DNA of 64,000 nucleotides, taken from positions 7,629,001-7,693,000 of the forward strand of contig AP018172.1 of NCBI GenBank assembly GCA_002368175.1, read 5' to 3'. This stretch comes from Calothrix sp. NIES-2098 (GTDB taxonomy: Bacteria; Cyanobacteriota; Cyanobacteriia; Cyanobacteriales; Nostocaceae). How positions within the stretch are numbered: position 1 is the first letter of the stretch; each line of letters starts with the position of its first letter. Under the pieces are notes generated by a model. The model did not search any database. It had not been told where the DNA came from and was given only the letters and a program-made list of their open reading frames with translations. Positions 1 to 8,335 of this stretch are shown piece by piece. Position numbers and translations under genes: made by a program.

Positions 1-192
1 GTCACACAATGCAAAAATTTGATAACCTTGCTGCTGTAACTGTTTTCCTTGGGCTTCAACTTGCACGCTGAGAGTCTCTAGTCTTTGCGCGAGACTCTCA
101 ATTGTCTCCGTAGTAGAAAGTACTGCTTCGCCGATTTGCTCAACAATAGATTCCAAGCGACCTATCTTAACTTCGACTCCTGTTGAAATCAT
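1..192 (-). CDS. Coiled-coil protein, 3' part cut by window edge
   Basis: The minus strand is open from an ATG at 190-192 to the window edge, giving the first 64 residues of a protein. The start has a good ribosome binding site (AGGGTGG) about seven bases upstream. The visible part is rich in Glu, Gln, Ser and Leu with heptad-like spacing (for example ESIVEQIGEAV and ESLAQRLETLSVQVEA), so a short coiled coil is likely. No family was recognised. The neighbouring sugar transferase is divergent, with about 360 bases between the two starts, so it gives no firm hint of function. Confidence 0.55.
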   Translation of the reverse strand, partial: MISTGVEVKIGRLESIVEQIGEAVLSTTETIESLAQRLETLSVQVEAQGKQLQQQGYQIFALCD

Positions 193-540
193 GATTTTTA
201 CCACCCTAATTTTGAGAGATCAACATAGTAATATCGCTACGGATATTGAATAATTTAATATACGCATTAACACTAGGAAACCGCCACTATTGAAATGTAA
301 TTGATAATTTTTACGTAATTATCCGTAGCAAATTATGGCGAGAATAAACTTAGTGGCAAATTTTCCTCATGCTTACTCGCCTTTCTCCGGAGATGTTTAA
401 TTAACTTTATCCTAAAAATATAAAAAATCACGATATCAGTACTGTTGTTAAAGATCAAGTAAATACACGGAAAAATAAAATATTTTTAAGTCTCTTAAGT
501 CTATATTCAAATCAAGGCTAAGTAATTTTACTTTTATCGC
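193..540. other. Intergenic region, divergent promoters expected
   Basis: AT-rich spacer between two divergent genes. It must hold the promoters of both, but I could not pick out a convincing -35/-10 pair, a repeat or an RNA structure. Confidence 0.4.
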
Positions 541-555
541 TTGATTTTAGGGCGG

Positions 556-1236
556 ATGATGTACTCCACACAATTACACAGTGTTTTTCAGATTGCTACT
601 TCTACAGATTGGGAATTAAAATTTATTCCTCACCCTTCACTAAAATCTAAATTTAAACGTTGTCTAGATATATTAGGTAGCTTAGTAGGGTTATTGATTT
701 TAGCAATTGTGTTTGTGCCAATAGCGATCGCAATTAAAATCGATAGTCCCGGGCCAATTTTCTTTACTCAAGAACGCTATGGACATCTCGGAAGACGATT
801 TCGGATTCGGAAATTCCGTTCAATGGTGAGTAATGCAGAGCATTTAAAATCTTTAGTTAAAAATGAAGCTAAAGGACTCATATTTAAAAATAAAAATGAC
901 TTTCGGATAACTAAAGTTGGTCGATTTTTACGACGTACTAGCCTGGATGAACTACCTCAATTTTGGAATGTTTTAGTAGGTGAAATGAGCCTAGTTGGTA
1001 CACGTCCGCCTACAGCAGATGAAGTAGTTAATTATTCACCACGTCATTGGCAAAGGTTGAATGTCAAACCTGGTTTAACTGGCGAATGGCAAGTGAATGG
1101 TCGTTCTAAAGTAACAGATTTTGAACAAATAGTCGATCTAGATTTGCGCTATCAGCAAAATTGGCATTTATTTTATGACTTATTGTTAATTGGCAAAACA
1201 TTTTATGTAATCTTCAATAAAACAGGAGCTTGCTAA
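556..1236 (+). CDS. Bacterial sugar transferase (WcaJ/HepC-like)
   Basis: Likely a polyisoprenyl-phosphate hexose-1-phosphate transferase, which places the first sugar on a lipid carrier for exopolysaccharide or heterocyst-envelope polysaccharide. About 226 residues, the short form of the family without the N-terminal multi-span region. One membrane segment (GSLVGLLILAIVFVPIAIAI) follows a KRCLDI motif, then the family motifs SPGPIFFTQERYG, FRIRKFRSM, RRTSLDELPQFWNVL, GEMSLVGTRPP and KPGLTGEWQVNGRS. The frame also opens at TTG 541, but ATG 556 or 559 sits next to a purine-rich AGGGCGG and is preferred. It resembles HepC/GumD-type enzymes, but the exact sugar cannot be told. A terminator hairpin follows. 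Confidence 0.88.
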   Translation: MMYSTQLHSVFQIATSTDWELKFIPHPSLKSKFKRCLDILGSLVGLLILAIVFVPIAIAIKIDSPGPIFFTQERYGHLGRRFRIRKFRSMVSNAEHLKSLVKNEAKGLIFKNKNDFRITKVGRFLRRTSLDELPQFWNVLVGEMSLVGTRPPTADEVVNYSPRHWQRLNVKPGLTGEWQVNGRSKVTDFEQIVDLDLRYQQNWHLFYDLLLIGKTFYVIFNKTGAC

Positions 1237-1250
1237 GTACAACTATATAT

Positions 1251-1298
1251 AGCAGTCCCAAATCATTGATGAGCAACTACTAACGATTGGGGACTGCT
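1251..1298 (+). terminator. Hairpin terminator after sugar transferase
   Basis: AGCAGTCCCAAATC at 1251-1264 pairs with GATTGGGGACTGCT at 1285-1298, a 14-bp stem with one mismatch and a 20-base loop, followed by a short TTT. It lies 14 bases after the sugar transferase stop and before a convergent gene, so it may work in both directions. Confidence 0.6.
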
Positions 1299-1341
1299 TT
1301 AACAAAATATCTCAATACTCAAATTAGCAACACTTGTTTTT

Positions 1342-1980
1342 TTAGATTACTAAGTTAATTGCATTGCACAAACATACAATACCGATCGCAAAAAAAGCCA
1401 ACCCAGCAAAGTGGGTTCTATTTGCCAACATTGCGTAAGTTTCTCTAGCACTCATAACCACAGCACATTGAGTTAAGGTAACGCCTAGTACATAAATAAT
1501 TAAAGGCGTTATTCCCGTTTCAATAGCAGATCCAGTACTAGCATAACCGTGAAATAAACCTGCGATCGCTCCCAGCAGTGAGAGTAACAGCCAGTTCGGT
1601 TGTTTTGACATCATTAGCATAGCGCCGACAGCGATTGTAGAAGTTGCAACCCCGATTTCCGCACCTGCTAAATCTACATGAAACAAATGAATTACCGTAC
1701 CGAAAACTCCTGCTGACACAAAAGCCGCAGCAATCAAACCACCACGAATCATTCCCGCCGAGAGTAAGCCAATGGCGACAAGAATAACCAACCGATCTAA
1801 GCTAATTACTGGATCGGCAATTCCCCAAAGCAAGCCTTCCCAAGAATTAGAAATAGCTGTATGAGCGTGAAAACCACTCAATGAACTCAATAAGCTGATT
1901 AAAACTAGAGATGCGATCGCCCCAGCATGACGATGCTGTAATCTAGTAGCAGATGTTGATAACTCAACTGTTGTTAACAT
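1342..1980 (-). CDS. HupE/UreJ-like membrane protein
   Basis: A 212-residue membrane protein with about six hydrophobic helices. It resembles HupE/UreJ proteins, which are thought to move nickel, cobalt or cobalamin. The resemblance is clearest in the stretch GIADPVISLDRLVILVAIGL and in GAIAGLFHGYA. In classical HupE the first motif is His-Pro-x-x-Gly-x-Asp-His, and here His and the second His are replaced (ADPVISLDR), so metal transport is uncertain. The N-terminus has an HRH cluster and later GFHAH. The start is taken at ATG 1980, since the frame only extends by one TTG codon upstream. No cobalamin riboswitch is visible in the short upstream region. Confidence 0.6.
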   Translation of the reverse strand: MLTTVELSTSATRLQHRHAGAIASLVLISLLSSLSGFHAHTAISNSWEGLLWGIADPVISLDRLVILVAIGLLSAGMIRGGLIAAAFVSAGVFGTVIHLFHVDLAGAEIGVATSTIAVGAMLMMSKQPNWLLLSLLGAIAGLFHGYASTGSAIETGITPLIIYVLGVTLTQCAVVMSARETYAMLANRTHFAGLAFFAIGIVCLCNAINLVI

Positions 1981-2144
1981 CAATTTATACCAAATCTTTA
2001 TTTTTTTGGTACTTTATCTTACCCAAGTTTTCCAAAAAACTAACATAGTCTTCACTATAAATAGCGGCAAATACTTAAACTTAGGTAAATTTACTACTAT
2101 TGACAATTTTTAATTGATAGCTGAACCAGAGGATAGTATTTTTT

Positions 2145-3422
2145 CTAATGGTCTATTGCTTTCGTTTTAAGTAATTCCGTAAATTTTATCCGTATGGGAA
2201 GTTGAATCAGAATTTCTGTTCCTTGAGGCGAGGCTGATATACATTTCAACTGACCGCCATGTTGAGCTACGATTTGGTAGCTAATTGACATCCCTAGATT
2301 TGTACTTGCACCTATAAAATTCTTAGTCAAGGAAGGATGAAATATTTTATCCTGTACATCTTCTGTCAAAACAGAAGCATTATTAACAACCCGAATTAAC
2401 ACTTGATTGCTGCTATCTAAAACCTCAGTATGAATGAAAATTTGAGGCTTATTAGTTGCACCCTTTAAATTATCAATAGTATGATTCAAGATATTCAGAA
2501 ATACTTGATTTATTTGTCCTGGGTAACACTCAACTTTAGGCAATCGACCATAATCTTTAATAACTTCAATATCAGAACGATCTGCTTTGCCTTTTAAGCG
2601 GTTCTGCAAAATTAGTAAGGTGCTATTAATACCTTCGTGAATATCAACTTCCTTGACATCGGCTTCATCTAATCGAGAAAAGTTTCGCAATCCTAAGATG
2701 AGCTTGCGGATGCGATCTGCTCCCATTTGCATAGAAGATAAGATTTTAGGTAAGTCTTCTTTAATGAAATCAAGATCGATTTTCTCAATAGAAACTTGAA
2801 TCTCTGATTGAGGATTTGGATAATACTCTTGATAAAGCGAAACCAAATCTAGCAAGTTTTCAGCATATTCGTTAGCTGCCGTACTGTTGCCATAAATAAA
2901 GTTAATTGGGTTGTTAATTTCATGAACAATACCCGCTACTAACTGTCCTAAAGAAGACATTTTTTCTGTATGAACTAGTTGCGCTTGCGCATCTGCTAGT
3001 TCTTGCAATGTTAGTTTTAGTTGATTATTAGCTGTCTCCAGTTGTTTTGGACTTGGCAAAGCTAAAGCTTGAGGAATTATCGGCAGTAATACAATCGCTG
3101 TATAAATTGAAATAAAAGCTGTAATCGCTTTAATTAAACCAGACAGCCAATAAGTTGGATGCCAAAGCGTCCATATTTCCATTAAGTGTGTTGTACCGCA
3201 GGAAACGATAAAAGCCCCAAATAATAAAAGTATTGATTTAAAGGGTAAATCCTCTCGTTTGCGAACAAAGTACAGTAATGCAACAGGAATCGAAAAATAA
3301 GCTAAGGCAATTAAAGAATCTGAGAGGATGTGTAGCACTACTAACCCTGGTTTCCAGAGGTAACAGTGTCCATGTGGAATAAATCCACCATCAACAAAGA
3401 AACTTTGTAATAATTCCAGCAT
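2145..3422 (-). CDS. Ethylene-receptor-type sensor histidine kinase
   Basis: 425 residues. The N-terminal three-helix membrane domain (about 25-115) closely matches the ethylene-binding domain of plant ETR1 and cyanobacterial Etr1: Asp35 in SDSLIALAYFSIP and the copper-binding pair Cys75 and His79 in FIVSCGTTHL are all present. A coiled coil (about 127-155) leads to a HisKA domain with phospho-acceptor His167 in AGIVHEINNP. The HATPase domain keeps an N-box Asn310, but the G1 motif DNGPGI is NNASVL (347-352) and G2 GTGLGL reads STNLGM (373-378). So the sensor looks intact and ATP binding looks doubtful. No response regulator lies next to it. It would sit in a cell membrane. Any signal is inferred from homology only. 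Confidence 0.87.
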   Translation of the reverse strand: MLELLQSFFVDGGFIPHGHCYLWKPGLVVLHILSDSLIALAYFSIPVALLYFVRKREDLPFKSILLLFGAFIVSCGTTHLMEIWTLWHPTYWLSGLIKAITAFISIYTAIVLLPIIPQALALPSPKQLETANNQLKLTLQELADAQAQLVHTEKMSSLGQLVAGIVHEINNPINFIYGNSTAANEYAENLLDLVSLYQEYYPNPQSEIQVSIEKIDLDFIKEDLPKILSSMQMGADRIRKLILGLRNFSRLDEADVKEVDIHEGINSTLLILQNRLKGKADRSDIEVIKDYGRLPKVECYPGQINQVFLNILNHTIDNLKGATNKPQIFIHTEVLDSSNQVLIRVVNNASVLTEDVQDKIFHPSLTKNFIGASTNLGMSISYQIVAQHGGQLKCISASPQGTEILIQLPIRIKFTELLKTKAIDH

Positions 3423-3508
3423 AGAGTATTTACTTAGTATAATTTATCAAGCTAATTGCATGACAAATTATACTCGCTGTACAGACAATTGTCGCTAGTA
3501 CTTAAACC

Positions 3509-5260
3509 CTAATGTAATAATTCCTCTATCTGATGCTGACTCCACAAAGTTCTGTACAGTCCTGGTTGCTGAACCAATTCTAAATGCTTGCCCATCTGGA
3601 CGATTTGACCTTTGTCCATAACAAAAATGCGATCGGCAGCAGCAGCAGCAGAAAGTTGATGAGTAATAAAAACAACTGTTTTTCTATCAGTACCAGTGGA
3701 AAGGTTTTTCAAGATTTGGGTAGCCGTTTGATTATCCACACTGGAGAGGGCATCATCCAATATTAAAACTGGCGCATCAACTAGCATTGCCCTAGCCAAA
3801 GCAGTACGTTGCCTTTGCCCACCAGAAAGCGTAATTCCGCGTTCGCCAACTATGGTCTCGTACTGCTGCGGAAAATTGCTAATTTCTGAGTGAATTTGCG
3901 CCTGTTGTGCCACAATCTCTATATTTTCTTGTTCTCTAATTGGGTCGCCGTAGCGAATATTATTTCTGATGGTGGTACTGAATAAAAAGCTATCTTGAGG
4001 AACATAAGCGATCGCACCTCGTAAATCTGTTAATGCGATCTTTGTAATGTCTAACCCATCCAAAAATAAATGTCCCGATTCAATCTCTAATAAGCGAGGT
4101 AAAGCATTGGCTAAAGTCGATTTTCCCGAACCGATAGCCCCAACAATTGCTACCGTTTCCCCAGGATAAATTGTAAAGCTGACATTATTTAAAGCCGGGG
4201 TAGTAGCAGCTGGGTAAGTGTAACTGAAGTTTTTAGCTGTCAGTTTTCCTTTAACTTCACTCTTCGGTAGATAGATGACATCGCTTGTGTCTTGAATCTT
4301 CGGTTGAACTGAGAGAATCGACTCTAAGCGATCGATACTTACCTCACCTCTTTGGTAGGCGGTGATGGTAAATCCTAACAAAGCAGTGGGAAAAACTAAA
4401 CGTTCTACATAAATTAGTAATGCCAGGAAATCTCCAACAGCCAGAGTTCCGGCAGAAATCCGCGATGCGCCTAACCAGATAATTACCAGCGAACTGATAT
4501 TAGCTAAACCACCAATCAGGGGAAACAGCGTATTGCGGCTTTTTGCTAGTTCTAAGTTAGCAGTTAATAGCTGTTGATTTTTTTTAGCAAAAGCACGACG
4601 CTCATTTTCTTCTTGGGCGTAGATTTTAATCAGAGCAATGCCGCTAATATCCTCTTGAATGAGTTCGCTAATGTCAGAGAGTTGTTCTTGGACTACCGTT
4701 TGTTGTTTGCGGAGGCGATCGCTAAATAGATGCACCAAAAAGAACATTAAGGGATATACTGCCAGAGACGCTAAGGTCAGATCGACACTAATTGTCAACA
4801 TCACTGGCAGCGTCAGAGCATAGGCAAACAGCGTATTTGCTAAACTCAAGACTGCAAAACCCAACAACCGCTTGATATTTTCTACATCGCTAGTAGCCCG
4901 ACTAATTAAGTCGCCAATAGTATTGGTGGCAAAGTAAGAAGGCTCTAGCTTGAGTAAGTGTTCAAAAATCCGTTGTTTTAAGTCAAATTCCACCTCACGT
5001 CCCACGCCGAACAGCCAGATGCGTGAAGCCATGCGGATTAACCACATTGCTGAACTGAGTAAGATGATGATGACTACGTAATTTAAAACTTCATACCAGC
5101 TAAAAGTTGTTGAGAGTTTGTCAACACAAGCGCGGATTAACCAAGGAATATAAACGCCTAATCCATTGACAGTTAACAAAGCCAAAATACCCAACATTGC
5201 TTCCCGCCAATGGGGACGCAGGTAAGCACCAAGTTTAGCCAGTCGTCGAGATTGTACCAT
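3509..5260 (-). CDS. ABC exporter, fused membrane and ATPase domains
   Basis: A 583-residue half-transporter of the MsbA/MdlA/LmrA type. Six membrane helices fill about residues 20-305, then the nucleotide-binding domain has Walker A GAIGSGKST (374-382), the signature LSGGQRQRTALARA, Walker B VLILDDALSSVD and the H-loop His in FITHQLS. The residue after Walker B Asp is Asp instead of the catalytic Glu, as in the degenerate half of heterodimeric exporters such as MdlA-type subunits. No second ABC half is adjacent. Substrate unknown: lipid, drug or peptide are all possible. The start has only MVQSRRLAKL before the first helix region, which fits the family. Confidence 0.9.
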   Translation of the reverse strand: MVQSRRLAKLGAYLRPHWREAMLGILALLTVNGLGVYIPWLIRACVDKLSTTFSWYEVLNYVVIIILLSSAMWLIRMASRIWLFGVGREVEFDLKQRIFEHLLKLEPSYFATNTIGDLISRATSDVENIKRLLGFAVLSLANTLFAYALTLPVMLTISVDLTLASLAVYPLMFFLVHLFSDRLRKQQTVVQEQLSDISELIQEDISGIALIKIYAQEENERRAFAKKNQQLLTANLELAKSRNTLFPLIGGLANISSLVIIWLGASRISAGTLAVGDFLALLIYVERLVFPTALLGFTITAYQRGEVSIDRLESILSVQPKIQDTSDVIYLPKSEVKGKLTAKNFSYTYPAATTPALNNVSFTIYPGETVAIVGAIGSGKSTLANALPRLLEIESGHLFLDGLDITKIALTDLRGAIAYVPQDSFLFSTTIRNNIRYGDPIREQENIEIVAQQAQIHSEISNFPQQYETIVGERGITLSGGQRQRTALARAMLVDAPVLILDDALSSVDNQTATQILKNLSTGTDRKTVVFITHQLSAAAAADRIFVMDKGQIVQMGKHLELVQQPGLYRTLWSQHQIEELLH

Positions 5261-5436
5261 TCAGAAAAAATCGGGGAGCAGAGGTTAGGGGAACTCAGCG
5301 CCGCAGAGAAATCACAAATGAAAAATGACTCTTGCAAGCAAATCTACTGAACCTCCTTTTATTCTGGCAGAAATAAGAGTTGAAAAAGGCCAGCCACCAG
5401 GACATAGTGCTTTGGCCTTGTGTTAACTTTTTAGCT

Positions 5437-6132
5437 TTATCGGCGACCACGCAAGAAAAAGTAAATTTGATTGAGGTAACTTTCCCAAGCTTGGGTTGTT
5501 ACTTGCAGGGTTTCGGCGCTGGGTACGAAATCTTCGATCCGTAATCCGCGTGTTCTAATGTCCTGAGGATTCTGTAATAGGTAAGGTGGAACTTTAATAT
5601 CTAACGGACTCAAAGCGATGCTTGACCGAACCATATTACTCTGAGGTAGAATGCCATTCCCCACGACATCGGAAATATTAGCTGTGGTATCTGGAAGCGA
5701 CGCCACTAAAGTTTCTGATGTGGGAGTAAATTGCCTAACAGTAGCCAGTTGAGGATTACCAACCGTTGCTATTGGTGCCCTGACAAGGAAGTAGGCAATA
5801 GCTGGTGTACTTGCTAACAGTAAAATTGTTAGCGCCCAACCAAGTAAGTATCCTCCTGGTTTATCTATTCCACCTCCCTTAATTCTCTGAGCAGCAAAAA
5901 TTAACATCAAAACCGATGCTCCCAGAGGTTTCAGGGGGAATGATATCAACCTCCACAAAGATGCTACTGCTGGTTCGTTGGGGTTAATGAACGCCAGCGC
6001 TAGGACGATCAACATAATCACTATGACTAATCGACCAACAAAATTACCTGTTGGATAAAATCTTTGGAACAAAGAATATACAACAGTGCCAATTAATAGC
6101 CACAGTAATACACGGCTTAACAGTAGAAACAT
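5437..6132 (-). CDS. Membrane protein, possibly YdcF-like lacking its core
   Basis: 231 residues. Helices cover about 1-25, 32-50, 65-85 and 92-115, followed by a soluble tail. From memory, the N-terminal part (SFPLKPLGASVLMLIFAA, then KPGGYLLGWALTILLLASTP) and the extreme C-terminus (DFVPSAETLQVTT, then YLNQIYFFLRG) resemble the two ends of cyanobacterial YdcF/DUF218 proteins. The DUF218 core that normally lies between them, with its VLG start and long alpha/beta region, is missing and replaced by about 80 low-complexity residues. It may be an internally deleted paralog or a separate family. It does not look frameshifted. Downstream ABC exporter is co-directional with a 176-base gap. Confidence 0.55.
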   Translation of the reverse strand: MFLLLSRVLLWLLIGTVVYSLFQRFYPTGNFVGRLVIVIMLIVLALAFINPNEPAVASLWRLISFPLKPLGASVLMLIFAAQRIKGGGIDKPGGYLLGWALTILLLASTPAIAYFLVRAPIATVGNPQLATVRQFTPTSETLVASLPDTTANISDVVGNGILPQSNMVRSSIALSPLDIKVPPYLLQNPQDIRTRGLRIEDFVPSAETLQVTTQAWESYLNQIYFFLRGRR

Positions 6133-6583
6133 AATAAATTAACTCACAAATTTTCCGATGCGGTGAACCATTGCCTTGGTAAAGCAGTCTGTTGCGAAGG
6201 AGAGAAAGACTGCACCGAACGAGTTCTCCCTTCGCGTTAGCGTCTCCAAAGGAGAAGGAGTACCCGCAAGGTAACAAATGTTGGTTGGGATTTCCGAGCC
6301 AACACATTGCACTAAGCAGTTCTCATTGTTGCAACTGCCGTTAAATGGCTGACCCTGAAGGGTCAGCCTCAAGGTTTCCGGCAGCGGATTTATTTTCTCG
6401 TCAAATTGTAATCGCACTGTTACCTGACTTAAAATACCTCAAACCTCACAACCAAAGACTACCGTCGTAGTGATTTTAGTGCAATTTTTTGACACTGGGT
6501 GTATTATTTAGAATTTTGCAAATGAGTAATGAGACACCAGTAATTTAAATTAGTTAAGTAGTTATAACTCAAAAGGAAAAACT
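6133..6583. repeat. Intergenic repeat cluster with perfect 10-bp hairpin
   Basis: A gene-free stretch between divergent genes. It contains CCTTCGCGTTAGCGTCTCC followed by AAAGGAGAAGGAGTACCCGC, a type of short sequence common between Nostocales genes, and a perfect hairpin GGCTGACCCT (6347-6356) with AGGGTCAGCC (6359-6368). Small reading frames over it follow the repeats and look non-coding. The last 100 bases before galE are AT-rich and presumably hold its promoter. Confidence 0.6.
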
Positions 6584-7582
6584 ATGTCGCCTAGAAAGCC
6601 CACGATTTTGGTGACGGGGGGAGCCGGATATATTGGTTCTCATACGGTGCTTGCCCTCAAACGAGCAGGTTATGAAGTAGTCATTCTTGATAACTTGGTG
6701 TATGGGCATCGCGACTTAGTAGAGAAAGTTTTGCAAGTAGAGCTAGTAGCGGGTGACACATCCGATCGCGCTCTTTTAGATCGATTATTTCAAACTCGCA
6801 ATATTGAAGCAGTGATGCACTTTTCTGCCTACGCCTATGTAGGTGAATCAGTAACAGACCCGGCTAAGTACTACCGCAACAACGTTGTGGGTACTTTGGT
6901 GCTGTTAGAAGCAATGCTGGCAGCATCTATTAAGAAATTTGTCTTTTCTTCTACTTGTGCAACTTATGGGGTACCGGAAGTTGTGCCAATTCCCGAAAAT
7001 CATCCCCAAAATCCGATTAATCCCTATGGCGCTACTAAGTTAATGGTAGAGCGCATTCTCTCTGATTTTGACGCTGCCTATGGTCTAAAATCAGTGCGTT
7101 TCCGCTACTTCAATGCAGCTGGAGCCGATCCCAGTGGACTGCTAGGTGAGGATCACAACCCAGAAACCCATTTAATCCCCTTGGTACTACTGACAGCTTT
7201 AGGCAAGCGCGAATCTATTTCCATTTTCGGTACTGATTATCCTACGCCCGATGGCACCTGCATTAGAGATTACATTCACGTTAGCGACTTAGCAGACGCC
7301 CATATTTTAGGATTGGAATATTTATTGCAAGGCGGTGACAGCGAAGTTTTCAATTTAGGCAATGGTTTGGGTTTCTCAGTTAGAGAAGTAATTGCAGCCG
7401 CCGAGGATGTTACAGGCTTGACTATCCCCATACAAGAATGCGATCGCCGTCCCGGAGATCCCCCATCTTTAATCGGCAGTAGCGACAAAGCTAGAAAAAT
7501 CTTAGGCTGGCAACCCCAATACCCAGGCATCAAAGATATAGTTCTACACGCATGGCAGTGGCATCAACAAAGGCATAAGTAA
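6584..7582 (+). CDS. galE: UDP-glucose 4-epimerase
   Basis: Interconverts UDP-glucose and UDP-galactose with bound NAD, feeding glycolipid and polysaccharide synthesis in the cytoplasm. 332 residues, the usual length. The N-terminal Rossmann motif is TGGAGYIGSH (11-20), the catalytic Tyr148 and Lys152 are in NPYGATK, and SSTCATYG carries the active-site Ser/Thr. FRYFNAAGADP and DGTCIRDYIHVSDLADAH are typical GalE motifs. The ATG follows AAAAGGAAAA. The gene ends in a convergent spacer with heptamer and palindromic repeats. Confidence 0.95.
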   Translation: MSPRKPTILVTGGAGYIGSHTVLALKRAGYEVVILDNLVYGHRDLVEKVLQVELVAGDTSDRALLDRLFQTRNIEAVMHFSAYAYVGESVTDPAKYYRNNVVGTLVLLEAMLAASIKKFVFSSTCATYGVPEVVPIPENHPQNPINPYGATKLMVERILSDFDAAYGLKSVRFRYFNAAGADPSGLLGEDHNPETHLIPLVLLTALGKRESISIFGTDYPTPDGTCIRDYIHVSDLADAHILGLEYLLQGGDSEVFNLGNGLGFSVREVIAAAEDVTGLTIPIQECDRRPGDPPSLIGSSDKARKILGWQPQYPGIKDIVLHAWQWHQQRHK

Positions 7583-7583
7583 T

Positions 7584-7619
7584 TGGGCATGGGGCATAGG
7601 GCATGGGGCATGGGGCATT
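7584..7619. repeat. Heptamer array, GGGGCAT type
   Basis: About five imperfect copies of a seven-base unit (GGGCATG / GGGCATA) sit directly after galE. Similar arrays occur at 35191-35208 and 35937-35960, and single units at 23500. C-rich sequence related to CCACACTCCCC follows at 7683-7732. Short heptameric tandem repeats are known in heterocyst-forming cyanobacteria. Confidence 0.75.
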
Positions 7620-7636
7620 GACTATTTCTCCCTTGT

Positions 7637-7682
7637 CACGCCACTTGCTTTAATCCGGGAAACCCGTCCAACGCAGTGGCTC
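7637..7682. repeat. Small palindromic repeat, copy A
   Basis: A 46-base element with outer arms GCCACTTGC and GCAGTGGC and an inner hairpin CGGG-AAA-CCCG. Read on the minus strand it aligns over its whole length with the element at 57001-57046, which has the same outer arms and a different but still paired inner stem. It lies between convergent genes. Confidence 0.75.
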
Positions 7683-7729
7683 CCCCTTGTCCCCCTTGTC
7701 CCCCCACTTCCGACACTCCCCACACTCCC

Positions 7730-8335
7730 CTATCTCCGCCGCTTCTGTACCACAGCTAACACAATTCCTGCTGTTGCAAATACGACGGCGGCGATCGCCC
7801 ACAATGAGAATGGTTGAGGTTGAGTCTCTACTACATCAGTATTGACATTGACATTCTGTGATGCTTGTGATATATTTGCCGAACTTGATGCTACGGTCAC
7901 GTCAAACTTTAACTCAAAAGGTTTGAAACTTGCCCCTGCTGTTGGTTTACCACTGAGTGCTAGTAAATAATTCCCTGGTTTGGGAAATGTGATTTCTGCA
8001 CCTGGTGTAGCTTGATAGCGTTCGGTTGACACGGGTTTTAAAGAAGGTTCTAACAGTGGCGGCTCTTTTGCTGTGTGGGGTTCGGCATAGACAGCTAACT
8101 GGCAATTGCAGTCTTTGAGGGCGATCGCTTTTCCACCTTTGCGAGTAAGAGCAAACCAAGCTTTTGTAGGGGTTCCTGCTTGAGGATTGTCGTTCGGTTC
8201 GATATGGAGCGTACCACCAACATCTGTGGATATTTTGACTGTATGGGCAGAGGCGGTATGAAGCTCATTAACTGAAGTTAGTAATAAAAAAACTAAAGGA
8301 AGAGAAAATTTAGCGCGATTTAGTTGGGGGAACAT
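7730..8335 (-). CDS. Secreted protein with C-terminal membrane anchor
   Basis: 201 residues: an N-terminal signal peptide (hydrophobic 12-24, cleavage probably after SAHT or ASA), a beta-rich extracytoplasmic domain with a DCNCQLAVYAE motif and a PKPGNYLLALSGKP strand, a polar linker and a C-terminal helix (about 177-195) ending in KRRR. Such a layout points to a periplasmic domain held in the inner membrane. It overlaps the start of this gene with the end of the upstream gene by 26 bases, so the two are translated together. The partner suggests a metal, heme or copper role, but no family was recognised. Confidence 0.7.
   Translation of the reverse strand: MFPQLNRAKFSLPLVFLLLTSVNELHTASAHTVKISTDVGGTLHIEPNDNPQAGTPTKAWFALTRKGGKAIALKDCNCQLAVYAEPHTAKEPPLLEPSLKPVSTERYQATPGAEITFPKPGNYLLALSGKPTAGASFKPFELKFDVTVASSSANISQASQNVNVNTDVVETQPQPFSLWAIAAVVFATAGIVLAVVQKRRR

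Noticed and set aside
1981..2144. Cobalamin riboswitch before the HupE-like gene
   Set aside because: The spacer is too short and lacks the conserved B12-box sequence.
6139..6417. Two small minus-strand reading frames before the YdcF-like gene
   Set aside because: They run through short repeats and a perfect hairpin, have no ribosome binding sites and resemble no family.
7584..7619. Possible CRISPR array
   Set aside because: The unit is only seven bases and there are no unique spacers or cas genes.
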